Positions 22,031-28,679 of a stretch of DNA of 29,095 nucleotides are shown piece after piece (position 1 is the stretch's first letter; every line of letters begins with the position of its first letter). Made by a program: the position numbers and the translations under genes. The stretch is from VGCC01 sp044375955 (GTDB lineage: Bacteria; Actinomycetota; Actinomycetes; S36-B12), in NCBI GenBank assembly GCA_044375955.1, contig JBILLS010000024.1:1-29095 (forward strand), read 5' to 3'. The notes under the pieces are model-generated. The model was given only the letters and a program-made list of their open reading frames with translations. It was not told the DNA's origin and made no database searches.

Positions 22031-22754
22031 CCCAGTCCTCATCGACCGCGTCGGCGAAAGCCTTCATCGATGTGAATGTCCAATCCGGGGTCACGTCCTT
22101 CGGCGGCGCGGGCGTGGCGCCCCACCCGGGATTGTCATGCCGCCTGTTGATCCACACGGTCGGTAGACCCAGGGACTTCGCCGGGACGTGATCATGGAAG
22201 AGGCTTTGCGCAACATGAAGCAAGCCGCTACGTGGGATACCGAGACGATCCACCTCATCAAGCAGGGCTTCGAAGTTACGCGGTGAGGGCTTGAAGGAAC
22301 CGATGTCCTGCGCGGTCAGGATGCTGGTGAAGGTCACCTGCAGGCGCGCATTCGATCCGGCAAACGATGCCCGATCGATGTTCGACAGGATGATGAGTGA
22401 GTAGCGCTCGGACAGCCGTGCCAGCGCCTCGGGGGAATCCGGGAATGCCGGCCACTGCGGCACCGAGGATGCGAGAGCCTCGGCCTCGTCATCGCTGACG
22501 GGGATGCCGAGGTGGGCCCCGAGTCCGCGCATCGCGCGCGCCAGGATCTGCGGATACAGGTCGGTCGGGTGCTCCTCCTCCGCGTGCGCTTCGTACAAGG
22601 AGTACGCGGTCAGCAGTTCCTCGCGCGGGATATCGCGGCCATGGGAGACCGCCCATGGTTGGAGAACGTCCGCGATACCGGCCTCCCAATCAATCAGGGT
22701 GCCGTAGCAGTCGAAGCTCAGTGCTTGGAAGTCCCGCAGTCGCATGGCGCTCAC
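22020..22754 (-). CDS. HAD-superfamily haloacid dehalogenase, type II-like
   Basis: A 244-residue hydrolase. The nucleophile motif FDCYGTLIDW has Asp15, the cap domain is about residues 20-95, motif II is ILSNID near 122, the lysine of motif III is in GSFKPSPRNFEAL, and the acidic/partner motif lies near VAQSLFHDHVPAKSLGLPTVWINRR. This matches L-2-haloacid dehalogenases, though many members have other phosphatase or dehalogenase roles. The start is GTG 22754, overlapping the upstream stop as GTGA; ATG 22745 is an alternative. It meets the arsC-like remnant tail-to-tail by 11 bases. Confidence 0.9.
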   Translation of the reverse strand: MSAMRLRDFQALSFDCYGTLIDWEAGIADVLQPWAVSHGRDIPREELLTAYSLYEAHAEEEHPTDLYPQILARAMRGLGAHLGIPVSDDEAEALASSVPQWPAFPDSPEALARLSERYSLIILSNIDRASFAGSNARLQVTFTSILTAQDIGSFKPSPRNFEALLDEVDRLGIPRSGLLHVAQSLFHDHVPAKSLGLPTVWINRRHDNPGWGATPAPPKDVTPDWTFTSMKAFADAVDEDWARA

Positions 22755-23143
22755 TGTAGAGCGGACGCGCGCTCCTCTTTCTCGAGTGCACGGGCGGTCA
22801 GCGCCTCGCTGATCGCACCGGAGGCGGCGAACGCGGCCATCCCCCAGCCACGGGCCCGCGTCACGCGCCCGGTCATCGCCGCGGCGGCGAAAGCAAGGGT
22901 GTCACTGGCATCGCTGATGGCTTGGGCTGCGACCCAGAAGGCGGTGGACTGCCCGCGGCGCCACGCCACCAGTGTGCCCAGTCCGATCGCGATCTCGCGC
23001 GCCCCGAGGAGTCGACCCATCGGAGCGGTCTGCTGCGGATCCGCAGCACCGAGGGCGCGGCCGAGACCGGTGGGATTCACGAGCAGGCCGGTGCCGATCA
23101 CGACGCGGGTGAGTCCGAGGGCCGGGACGACCAGGGGAGGCAT
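22751..23143 (-). CDS. Small membrane protein, DUF4267-like
   Basis: A 130-residue protein with three or four hydrophobic segments. The pattern includes LGLTRVVIGTGLLVNP, a LLGAREIAIGLGTL motif near 45-60 and an ISDASDTLAF motif near 78-87, seen in small uncharacterised membrane proteins. ATG 23143 has GGAGG four bases upstream and is preferred over GTG 23146. The gene overlaps the HAD gene and is likely co-transcribed with it; function unknown. Confidence 0.7.
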   Translation of the reverse strand: MPPLVVPALGLTRVVIGTGLLVNPTGLGRALGAADPQQTAPMGRLLGAREIAIGLGTLVAWRRGQSTAFWVAAQAISDASDTLAFAAAAMTGRVTRARGWGMAAFAASGAISEALTARALEKEERASALQ

Positions 23144-23166
23144 CACCCCTCCATCCTGTCACCGTC

Positions 23167-23212
23167 TTGCCGGGAAGGTAGTTGAACGCTAAACTAAACT
23201 TCTTGAGAGGAG
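23167..23212 (+). promoter_or_regulatory. Vegetative-type promoter and ribosome-binding site for pirin gene
   Basis: TTGCCG (23167-23172), 17 bases, then TAAACT (23190-23195), immediately repeated as TAAACT at 23195-23200. GAGAGGAG (23205-23212) lies five bases before ATG 23217. This is one of the few classical promoter plus Shine-Dalgarno arrangements in the window. Confidence 0.55.
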
Positions 23213-23216
23213 TGCC

Positions 23217-24191
23217 ATGCCCGCCGCAACAGCCGACACGATGACCCTTCCCCGTCTCGGGGTGAAACCGGATGCCCGGATGCGCACGGTGAAGACGGTG
23301 GTGAGCGCACCGCAGGGATTCGAGGGCGAGGGGTTTCCCGTCCGCCGCGCATTCGCGGGCATCACCCCCCAGGACCTCGACCCTTTCATCCATATGGATC
23401 AGATGGGCGAGGTGGAATACGCACCGGGCGAGCCCAAGGGCACCCCGTGGCATCCGCACCGTGGCTTCGAGACGTTCACCTACTTGATCGATGGACAGTT
23501 CCTGCACCAGGACTCGCACGGCGGCGGGGGCACGATCCTCGAAGGCGGCACGCAGTACATGACCGCCGGTGATGGGATCCTGCACATCGAGACCCCGCCG
23601 GAGCACCTCGTCGAGTCCGGTGGCCTGTTCCACGGTGTGCAATTGTGGATCAACCTGCCGAAGGACAAGAAGCGCATCGCCCCGCAGTATCAGGACCTGC
23701 AGGGGGTCGACTCCTCCATGGTCACCAGTTCCGACGGTGGCGCACTCGTGCGCATCCTGGCCGGGGAGGTGGATGGTTTTCAGGGTCCCGGGATCTCGCA
23801 CACACCGCTGACGATCACGCACCTCACGCTGGCACCCGGTGCGCAGGTGGACATCCCGTGGCGCTCGGACTTCAACGCCCTGGCGTATGTGCTCTCGGGG
23901 TTTGGCACGATCGGCGCCGAACGTCACCCGATCGCGACCGGACAGACCGCGGTGCTCGTCAACGGCGACACGATCCGGATCACCGCCGCACCAGGCCAGG
24001 AATCCCGCTCCCCCAACCTCGAGATCTTCCTGATCGGTGGCGTGCCACTCCGCGAGCCGGTCTTCCAATACGGACCCTTCGTCATGTGCACGCGTGCCGA
24101 GGTCATCGAGGCGTTCGAGGACTTCCAGGCTGGTCGCTTCGGGCAGATCCCGATGAACGCGATCCAGCCGCATCGCCCGAAGGGCAGCTAG
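23217..24191 (+). CDS. Pirin-family bicupin protein
   Basis: A 324-residue two-domain cupin. The N-terminal cupin holds the metal site: His79 and His81 in HPHRGFETFTY, His123 and Glu125 in ILHIETP. LFHGVQLWINLP is another pirin signature. The C-terminal cupin (about 200-300) lacks these ligands, as is usual. Bacterial pirins are reported as quercetinase-like dioxygenases or as regulators by protein binding; which applies cannot be told. Length is slightly above the common 230-300 because of a 20-residue N-terminal addition and a C-terminal tail ending FGQIPMNAIQPHRPKGS. Confidence 0.93.
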   Translation: MPAATADTMTLPRLGVKPDARMRTVKTVVSAPQGFEGEGFPVRRAFAGITPQDLDPFIHMDQMGEVEYAPGEPKGTPWHPHRGFETFTYLIDGQFLHQDSHGGGGTILEGGTQYMTAGDGILHIETPPEHLVESGGLFHGVQLWINLPKDKKRIAPQYQDLQGVDSSMVTSSDGGALVRILAGEVDGFQGPGISHTPLTITHLTLAPGAQVDIPWRSDFNALAYVLSGFGTIGAERHPIATGQTAVLVNGDTIRITAAPGQESRSPNLEIFLIGGVPLREPVFQYGPFVMCTRAEVIEAFEDFQAGRFGQIPMNAIQPHRPKGS

Positions 24192-24215
24192 CGGAGACCT
24201 GGGAGATACTCGGGT

Positions 24216-24437
24216 GTGCGCGCGGACCCCATGACACCCCATCCCACGCGGCTGGCCCCCGAGAACGCGCACTACGACGTGATCATCGACGCGCACGCGC
24301 GGGCCTGTGCTGATGGAAGCCCGGGATACCTGGATCCGATCAGTGGATTGTTCACGATGACCGCCGCCTACCACCTCGAGCGCGGGACCTGCTGCGACAA
24401 CGGATGCCGCCACTGCCCGTACGTGGAAAGCCCGTGA
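24216..24437 (+). CDS. Small Cys-rich protein, DUF5522-like
   Basis: A 73-residue protein with the C-terminal motif CCDNGCRHCPY, four closely spaced cysteines and a histidine that could bind zinc or an iron-sulfur centre. GYLDPISGLFTMTAAYHL precedes it. This matches a widespread short family of unknown function (DUF5522). The start is GTG 24216; GATACT (24205-24210) ends five bases upstream. Its stop overlaps the SGNH hydrolase start as GTGA. Confidence 0.82.
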   Translation: MRADPMTPHPTRLAPENAHYDVIIDAHARACADGSPGYLDPISGLFTMTAAYHLERGTCCDNGCRHCPYVESP

Positions 24438-25951
24438 GGCTCCGGATCGCAGCAGCGGTTGTCGCGCTGGGATTCGCGTTCAGCGCCACGAGCGCGCACG
24501 CCGCCCCAGCGCCCCAAGCCGTCGGGTCATGGTCGATGGTGCCGATGTCGAAGGACACCGACGGCGACGGATTCATCGACGGCGACGGCGGTGTTCCCAA
24601 ACGCGGTGCGCTCAGTGCAACGCCATCGTCCGTGTTCGTCGGAGCGGACAACTTCGTCGCCCAACCCCATGAGCGCCTCATCAACGGTGTCCTGTCCTGG
24701 CATCTGAACCCGCGCGGATATCCGGTCCGGCTCGACGCCTGCAAGTCCTCCGGTGACACCTACACCTGGCGCGTGCTCCGCGGAAACGAGGTCGTCACGA
24801 CAACCACGGCGAAACCACTCACGCGCAAGAAGTGCGCGACCACGGTCCTGCTCCCCGAGGGGCGCTACCGCCTCGAGCTGCAGGTGCGCTCAGGGTCGAA
24901 GAAGGACACAACGAAACTCACCGCGGGCGTGGACAACATCCTGTTCGTCGCCATGGGCGACTCCTACGCCTCGGGTGAGGGCAACCCGCGCAATATCGGC
25001 GCCTTCCTCGCGCAGGGCTCCGCCCAATTCACGCCCTACTGGGACTCCGACGACTGCAACCGCAGTGTGCACGGAGCCCCGGCGCAGGCGGCCCTGCGTC
25101 TCGAGGAGTCGTCACCGAAGACGTCGGTGACGTTCGTCTACGTGGCCTGCACGGGAGCCACCGTTCCCACCGGGATCCTCGGCGCCCAACGCGCGAACGG
25201 TCAAGCTGCAAGCCAGATCGAGCAGGTGGCCCAGGTGATCGGCGACCGCACCATCGACGTGCTCACCCTTTCGATCGGTGGGAACGACGTCGGGTTCACC
25301 TCGATCCTGTCCGCGTGCGCGCTCTCCCGTAACTGCCCGCTGGCCAAGGCACCCTTCGGATCACTCGCCACCTTCCCCACCGTGCAGGACGGGGTGCAGA
25401 CGCGGACCGCCGCGCTGCCCGCCGCGTTCGACCGCATCGCTCGCTGTTTCACCGGCCCCTCATGTGTCCTCGCCGACGGTCGCACCATCCCGTCGCTCAG
25501 GATCGCGAATGCCGGCCGCGTCCTGCCCACGCTCTATCCGGACATCACGCGCAGCGCCACCGGCGCACCGTGCACCTACCTGACGATCACCGACGCGGAC
25601 TTCTCGTGGGCACGCGACACCATGCTCACGCCCTCGACCCAGAACCCCTTCCCCTACCGGACCACGCAGGGCACCACGGTGAATCTGCCGACGAGCGCGG
25701 GAACCCTCAACGGAACCCTGCTCACCACGAATCGCCTGGGCTGGTCGCCTGCTGTCGGCACCTGGGGCGCATCCGGTGAATCGACAGTGGGACGCGGGGT
25801 ATGCGCCGGCGCAGATGCATGGTTCTTCGGGGTGACCGGCCTCGTCGGGTTCACGAGCGGCTCCTTCCACCCAAATCCCCTCGGCCTGCAGGCCATGGGC
25901 AAGCAGATCGCCGCGGCTGTCGCGGGTGTGCTGGGCACCCGCCTTCGCTAA
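24434..25951 (+). CDS. Secreted SGNH/GDSL hydrolase
   Basis: A 505-residue exported esterase or lipase. The signal peptide spans residues 1-23 (AHA cleavage). Next is DTDGDGFIDGDGG (41-53), an Asp-rich calcium-loop-like sequence, and a beta-rich region to about 165. The SGNH domain has block I GDSYASGEG with Ser177, the CNRSVHGAPA region, block III GGND with Asn284, and block V SFHPN with His479 near the C-terminus. The Asp expected three residues before the His is Gly, so a Ser-His dyad, as in some actinobacterial SGNH enzymes, is possible. GTG 24434 is chosen over ATG 24404 because it gives a proper signal peptide and a GTGA overlap. Confidence 0.9.
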   Translation: MRLRIAAAVVALGFAFSATSAHAAPAPQAVGSWSMVPMSKDTDGDGFIDGDGGVPKRGALSATPSSVFVGADNFVAQPHERLINGVLSWHLNPRGYPVRLDACKSSGDTYTWRVLRGNEVVTTTTAKPLTRKKCATTVLLPEGRYRLELQVRSGSKKDTTKLTAGVDNILFVAMGDSYASGEGNPRNIGAFLAQGSAQFTPYWDSDDCNRSVHGAPAQAALRLEESSPKTSVTFVYVACTGATVPTGILGAQRANGQAASQIEQVAQVIGDRTIDVLTLSIGGNDVGFTSILSACALSRNCPLAKAPFGSLATFPTVQDGVQTRTAALPAAFDRIARCFTGPSCVLADGRTIPSLRIANAGRVLPTLYPDITRSATGAPCTYLTITDADFSWARDTMLTPSTQNPFPYRTTQGTTVNLPTSAGTLNGTLLTTNRLGWSPAVGTWGASGESTVGRGVCAGADAWFFGVTGLVGFTSGSFHPNPLGLQAMGKQIAAAVAGVLGTRLR

Positions 25952-25960
25952 CGTCCCGCC

Positions 25961-26971
25961 ATGCGTGTCGGTCTCCTCGCCTACGGTGCCATCGGGCACG
26001 AGCACAACCTGGCCGTTCAAAGTGTTCCCGGGTGGGAATTGACCGCCGTCTGCGATGTCAATCACGAGCGCATCACCGCAGCACAGGAACTGGCACCCGA
26101 GGCGCGCGGTTTCACCGACGCCACGGAAATGTTGGACTCGGGGCTCGTCGACATTGTGGTGGTCTCAACCCCACCCAACACGCATTTCGAGTGGGCCCAC
26201 GCCGCTTTGGAACGCGGCATCCATGTAGTGCTCGAGAAGCCGATGGCGCTGACCGCGGCCCAGTGTGACGAGCTTCTACGTCTCGCGCACGACAAGGATC
26301 TGACCCTGGTGGTCTATCAGAATCGCCGATTCGATCCCGACTACGTCACGATGCGCCGCCTCATCCGCGAAGGTGCAATCGGTGAGGTGTTCACGTACGA
26401 GGGCTTTGTCGGCGGCTACTCGCGACCATGCGACTACTGGCATTCCGATGCGATCGTCTCTGGAGGCGCGATCTTCGACTGGGGCTCGCATTACATCGAT
26501 CAGATCCTCGATCTGTTCGGTACCGACATCGCGCACGTGACCGGAATCAATCACAAGCGCCACTGGTTGCATGTCAGCAACGCCGATCATGCCGAGGTGA
26601 CCATCACCTTCACCGACGGCCGACAGGCGCGCTTCATCAACTCCGATCTCGCTGCGGTCAGGCGGCCGAAGTTCTACGCCCTCGGCACCAGCGGTGCGAT
26701 CGTCGGCGATTGGGACCCCAGGGCGGAACCGGCCGTCGCCGACCTTCCGGCGTTGATCTCCCTCCACATCCCAGACACTGCACCAAAGGTGATCGATCTC
26801 GACCCCGTGCCGGCGTTCACCTTCCACCGCGAGCTCGCGGCCTCCTTGGCTGCCGGGTCGTCGATGCAGGTACTCCCCGTGCATTCGCGCAATGTGGTCG
26901 CGGTGATGGAGGCTGCGGAGAAGTCGGCGGCCAGTGGCAGCACCCCCATCGTTCCGGAGATCGTTCGATGA
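25961..26971 (+). CDS. Gfo/Idh/MocA-family oxidoreductase (first of pair)
   Basis: A 336-residue NAD(P)-dependent dehydrogenase. A Rossmann start MRVGLLAYGAIG, VVVSTPPNTH near 63-72, and the family EKP motif in VVLEKPMA near residue 90 are visible. The C-terminal alpha/beta domain has GGAIFDWGSHYIDQILDLFG, with the catalytic-type His. Sugar or inositol derivatives are usual substrates, but none is indicated here. TAACGT (25949-25954) ends six bases before ATG 25961 and begins with the preceding gene's stop codon, so it is leaderless. It overlaps the next gene by ATGA. Confidence 0.92.
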   Translation: MRVGLLAYGAIGHEHNLAVQSVPGWELTAVCDVNHERITAAQELAPEARGFTDATEMLDSGLVDIVVVSTPPNTHFEWAHAALERGIHVVLEKPMALTAAQCDELLRLAHDKDLTLVVYQNRRFDPDYVTMRRLIREGAIGEVFTYEGFVGGYSRPCDYWHSDAIVSGGAIFDWGSHYIDQILDLFGTDIAHVTGINHKRHWLHVSNADHAEVTITFTDGRQARFINSDLAAVRRPKFYALGTSGAIVGDWDPRAEPAVADLPALISLHIPDTAPKVIDLDPVPAFTFHRELAASLAAGSSMQVLPVHSRNVVAVMEAAEKSAASGSTPIVPEIVR

Positions 26972-27906
26972 GTGTGCGCTGGGGAGTTCTCGGCGCCGGT
27001 TGGTTGGTCACTCAGGCCACTGCGGCAGCCATCCACAACGCCACTGGCGCGACCCTGTATGCCACCGGTGCACGCGACATCGAGCGGGCCCGCGCTACCG
27101 AGCCGCAGGTCGCCTATGACTCCTATCAGGCGGTGGTCGAGGACCCGAACGTCGATGCCGTCTACATCTGCCTGTCCAATGACGCGCATCTGCCATGGAT
27201 CGAGGCTTCCGTCGCTGCGGGCAAGCACGTGCTGTGCGAGAAGCCGATGGTGCTCACCGCCGAGCAGGCGGCGTACGCATTCGCCCTCGCAGAGAAGGCG
27301 GGAGTCCACCTGGTCGAGGCCACCTGGTCACGCTGGCATCCACGGTTCCGCCGCATCGTGGACCTGGCCACCTCCGGTGCCCTTGGTCCGATCCACAGCT
27401 ATCTCGGCACCTTCACCTTCCAAGGAGTCACACCGGGCAACTACCGCCTCTCACCCGCCCACGGTGGCGGTGCGCTCTACGACATCGGTATCTACCCACT
27501 GCATGGTCTCGTCGCCTGTCTCCCGGACATCGAGGACTTCACCGTCGTGGACGTCTCCCGCGAGATGGGCGGGGAGGGGGTCGATCTGACCACCCAGGCG
27601 ACGCTGAGTTGGGGCAGCGACACCCGTGGCGGGATCGTCGGGTCGTTCATCCTGCCCGCCTCACAGCGCCTCACGGTCGCGGGCGCCGAGGGTGAGGTGC
27701 GAGTAACCGACGATCAGGCCTTCGCCACCTGGCGCGCCGCAACATCACTCTGGGTCGATGGTCACATCGAGGAGTTCCCCACCGTCGATGCCTACCAGAT
27801 CATGTTCGAGGAGATGAGCGACCGGATCGAGGGTGGGGATGGCTGGCTGCTTCCCCCACGCGACTCGATCCGGGTCGCCCGCGCCGTGGACTCGCTGCTT
27901 TGGTGA
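26968..27906 (+). CDS. Gfo/Idh/MocA-family oxidoreductase (second of pair)
   Basis: A 312-residue dehydrogenase, diverged from its upstream neighbour. The Rossmann motif is WGVLGAGWLV, then VYICLSNDAHLPW, and the EKP motif is CEKPMVLT near residue 90. ATWSRWHPRFRRI and GGALYDIGIYPLH resemble dihydrodiol/xylose dehydrogenase-type members. The true start is ATG 26968 in the ATGA overlap; the long in-frame extension upstream to 26428 lies over the first dehydrogenase and is not coding. The two enzymes may act on successive steps or form one heteromer; this is inference. Confidence 0.92.
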   Translation: MSVRWGVLGAGWLVTQATAAAIHNATGATLYATGARDIERARATEPQVAYDSYQAVVEDPNVDAVYICLSNDAHLPWIEASVAAGKHVLCEKPMVLTAEQAAYAFALAEKAGVHLVEATWSRWHPRFRRIVDLATSGALGPIHSYLGTFTFQGVTPGNYRLSPAHGGGALYDIGIYPLHGLVACLPDIEDFTVVDVSREMGGEGVDLTTQATLSWGSDTRGGIVGSFILPASQRLTVAGAEGEVRVTDDQAFATWRAATSLWVDGHIEEFPTVDAYQIMFEEMSDRIEGGDGWLLPPRDSIRVARAVDSLLW

Positions 27907-27919
27907 CTCTCTACTCCTC

Positions 27920-27992
27920 GCGCCGCTAGCTCAACCGGCAGAGCAGCGGACTCTTGATCAGCGGGTTGCAGGTTCACGTCCTACGCGGTGGG
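27920..27992 (+). pseudogene. Degenerate tRNA-Lys (anticodon CTT)
   Basis: All arm and loop lengths fit a 73-base tRNA: acceptor 27920-27926, D arm GCTC/GAGC, anticodon loop CTCTTGA, 5-base variable loop, T arm, and acceptor 27985-27991. However, pair 1-72 is G-G, pair 29-41 is G-A, pair 50-64 is C-A, and the invariant A58 of the T loop is C (TTCACGT). No CCA follows (GCAT). The tRNA-His here is perfect in the same features. It is probably a decayed copy, though a functioning odd tRNA cannot be excluded. Confidence 0.7.
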
Positions 27993-27994
27993 CA

Positions 27995-28639
27995 TCAGGA
28001 GGCCGGCCCCACGGGGTCGCCTTTATCGTGCGCGAGCCAGCGCCGTTGACTCTCATCGCTCAGCATGGGCGCAAGGCGGTGCTGGACATCGGGTGGCAGA
28101 GCGCCGAACCCGGCGATCGTGCCCAGGCACTGCGCTGCTCCGCAGGCGCAGTCGAAGGCGTGGCCGTCGCAGTCCCAGTCGAAGAGGACGTAGTTGCAGG
28201 TGATCTCCTCACCCCTGGCGATGTCCCGTGTCGCGACATTCTCGTAGGCCTCGTCGTCGTCCTCGCAGTACCGTGACGCCGTGTTCGGCGCACAGTGATG
28301 ATTCATGAAGCACCCAGGGATGTCGAACACCCGCGAGCCGTCCAGGCGCACGGAATGCATCGTCGTGACCGTCACCGCGCGCGGCCCACTCCCGGTGAGG
28401 ACCGTCGTCTCAATGGCATGGGGAGCATCGGCGATGACGCACCATCCGGAGCGGTAGATCACCTCACCCGCCGCCAGGGGTCGGGTTGCCACGAGCCGCA
28501 GTCCCGTCGGGCCATCGACCAGATCGACGTTCGGGGGGCATCGATGGACCTCGCGGGCCACGGCCGCCAGATCGGCCGGCGTGCGAAGCCTGCGCACGCC
28601 GCGTTCACTCGATCGCGATTCCGCGTCGGCGCCCACCAT
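27995..28639 (-). CDS. SET-domain protein (putative protein-lysine methyltransferase)
   Basis: A 214-residue protein whose core matches SET methyltransferases. LRLVATRPLAAGEVIYR (about 47-63) is the opening strand pair, FMNHHCAPNT (112-121) is the pseudoknot NHxCxPN motif that binds SAM, and RDIARGEEITCNY has the catalytic-type Tyr150. A post-SET cysteine cluster, C164-x-C166-x4-C171, ends the domain, probably with zinc. SET proteins are rarer in bacteria than in eukaryotes. The start is ATG 28639; TACGCT (28653-28648) ends eight bases upstream. In-frame upstream extension to 29083 is antisense to the repeat protein and rejected. Confidence 0.87.
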   Translation of the reverse strand: MVGADAESRSSERGVRRLRTPADLAAVAREVHRCPPNVDLVDGPTGLRLVATRPLAAGEVIYRSGWCVIADAPHAIETTVLTGSGPRAVTVTTMHSVRLDGSRVFDIPGCFMNHHCAPNTASRYCEDDDEAYENVATRDIARGEEITCNYVLFDWDCDGHAFDCACGAAQCLGTIAGFGALPPDVQHRLAPMLSDESQRRWLAHDKGDPVGPAS

Positions 28640-28646
28640 GGACCGG

Positions 28647-28653
28647 TAGCGTA
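28647..28653. promoter_or_regulatory. Shared symmetric -10 between SET gene and secreted repeat protein
   Basis: TAGCGTA gives TAGCGT on the plus strand (28647-28652) and TACGCT on the minus strand (28653-28648). Both match TANNNT. The minus use gives an almost leaderless SET mRNA. The plus use gives a leader of about 20 bases that includes GGAGG (28672-28676). Confidence 0.45.
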
Positions 28654-28679
28654 ACTGGATTGACAAGGGGCGGAGGCAT

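Noticed and set aside
22902..24413. 503-codon minus-strand open frame
   Set aside because: It is antisense to the well-supported pirin gene, with His/Arg/Asp-rich composition typical of GC-rich shadow frames.
26428..26967. In-frame upstream extension of the second Gfo/Idh/MocA gene
   Set aside because: It overlaps the first dehydrogenase in another frame; the Rossmann start lies at ATG 26968.
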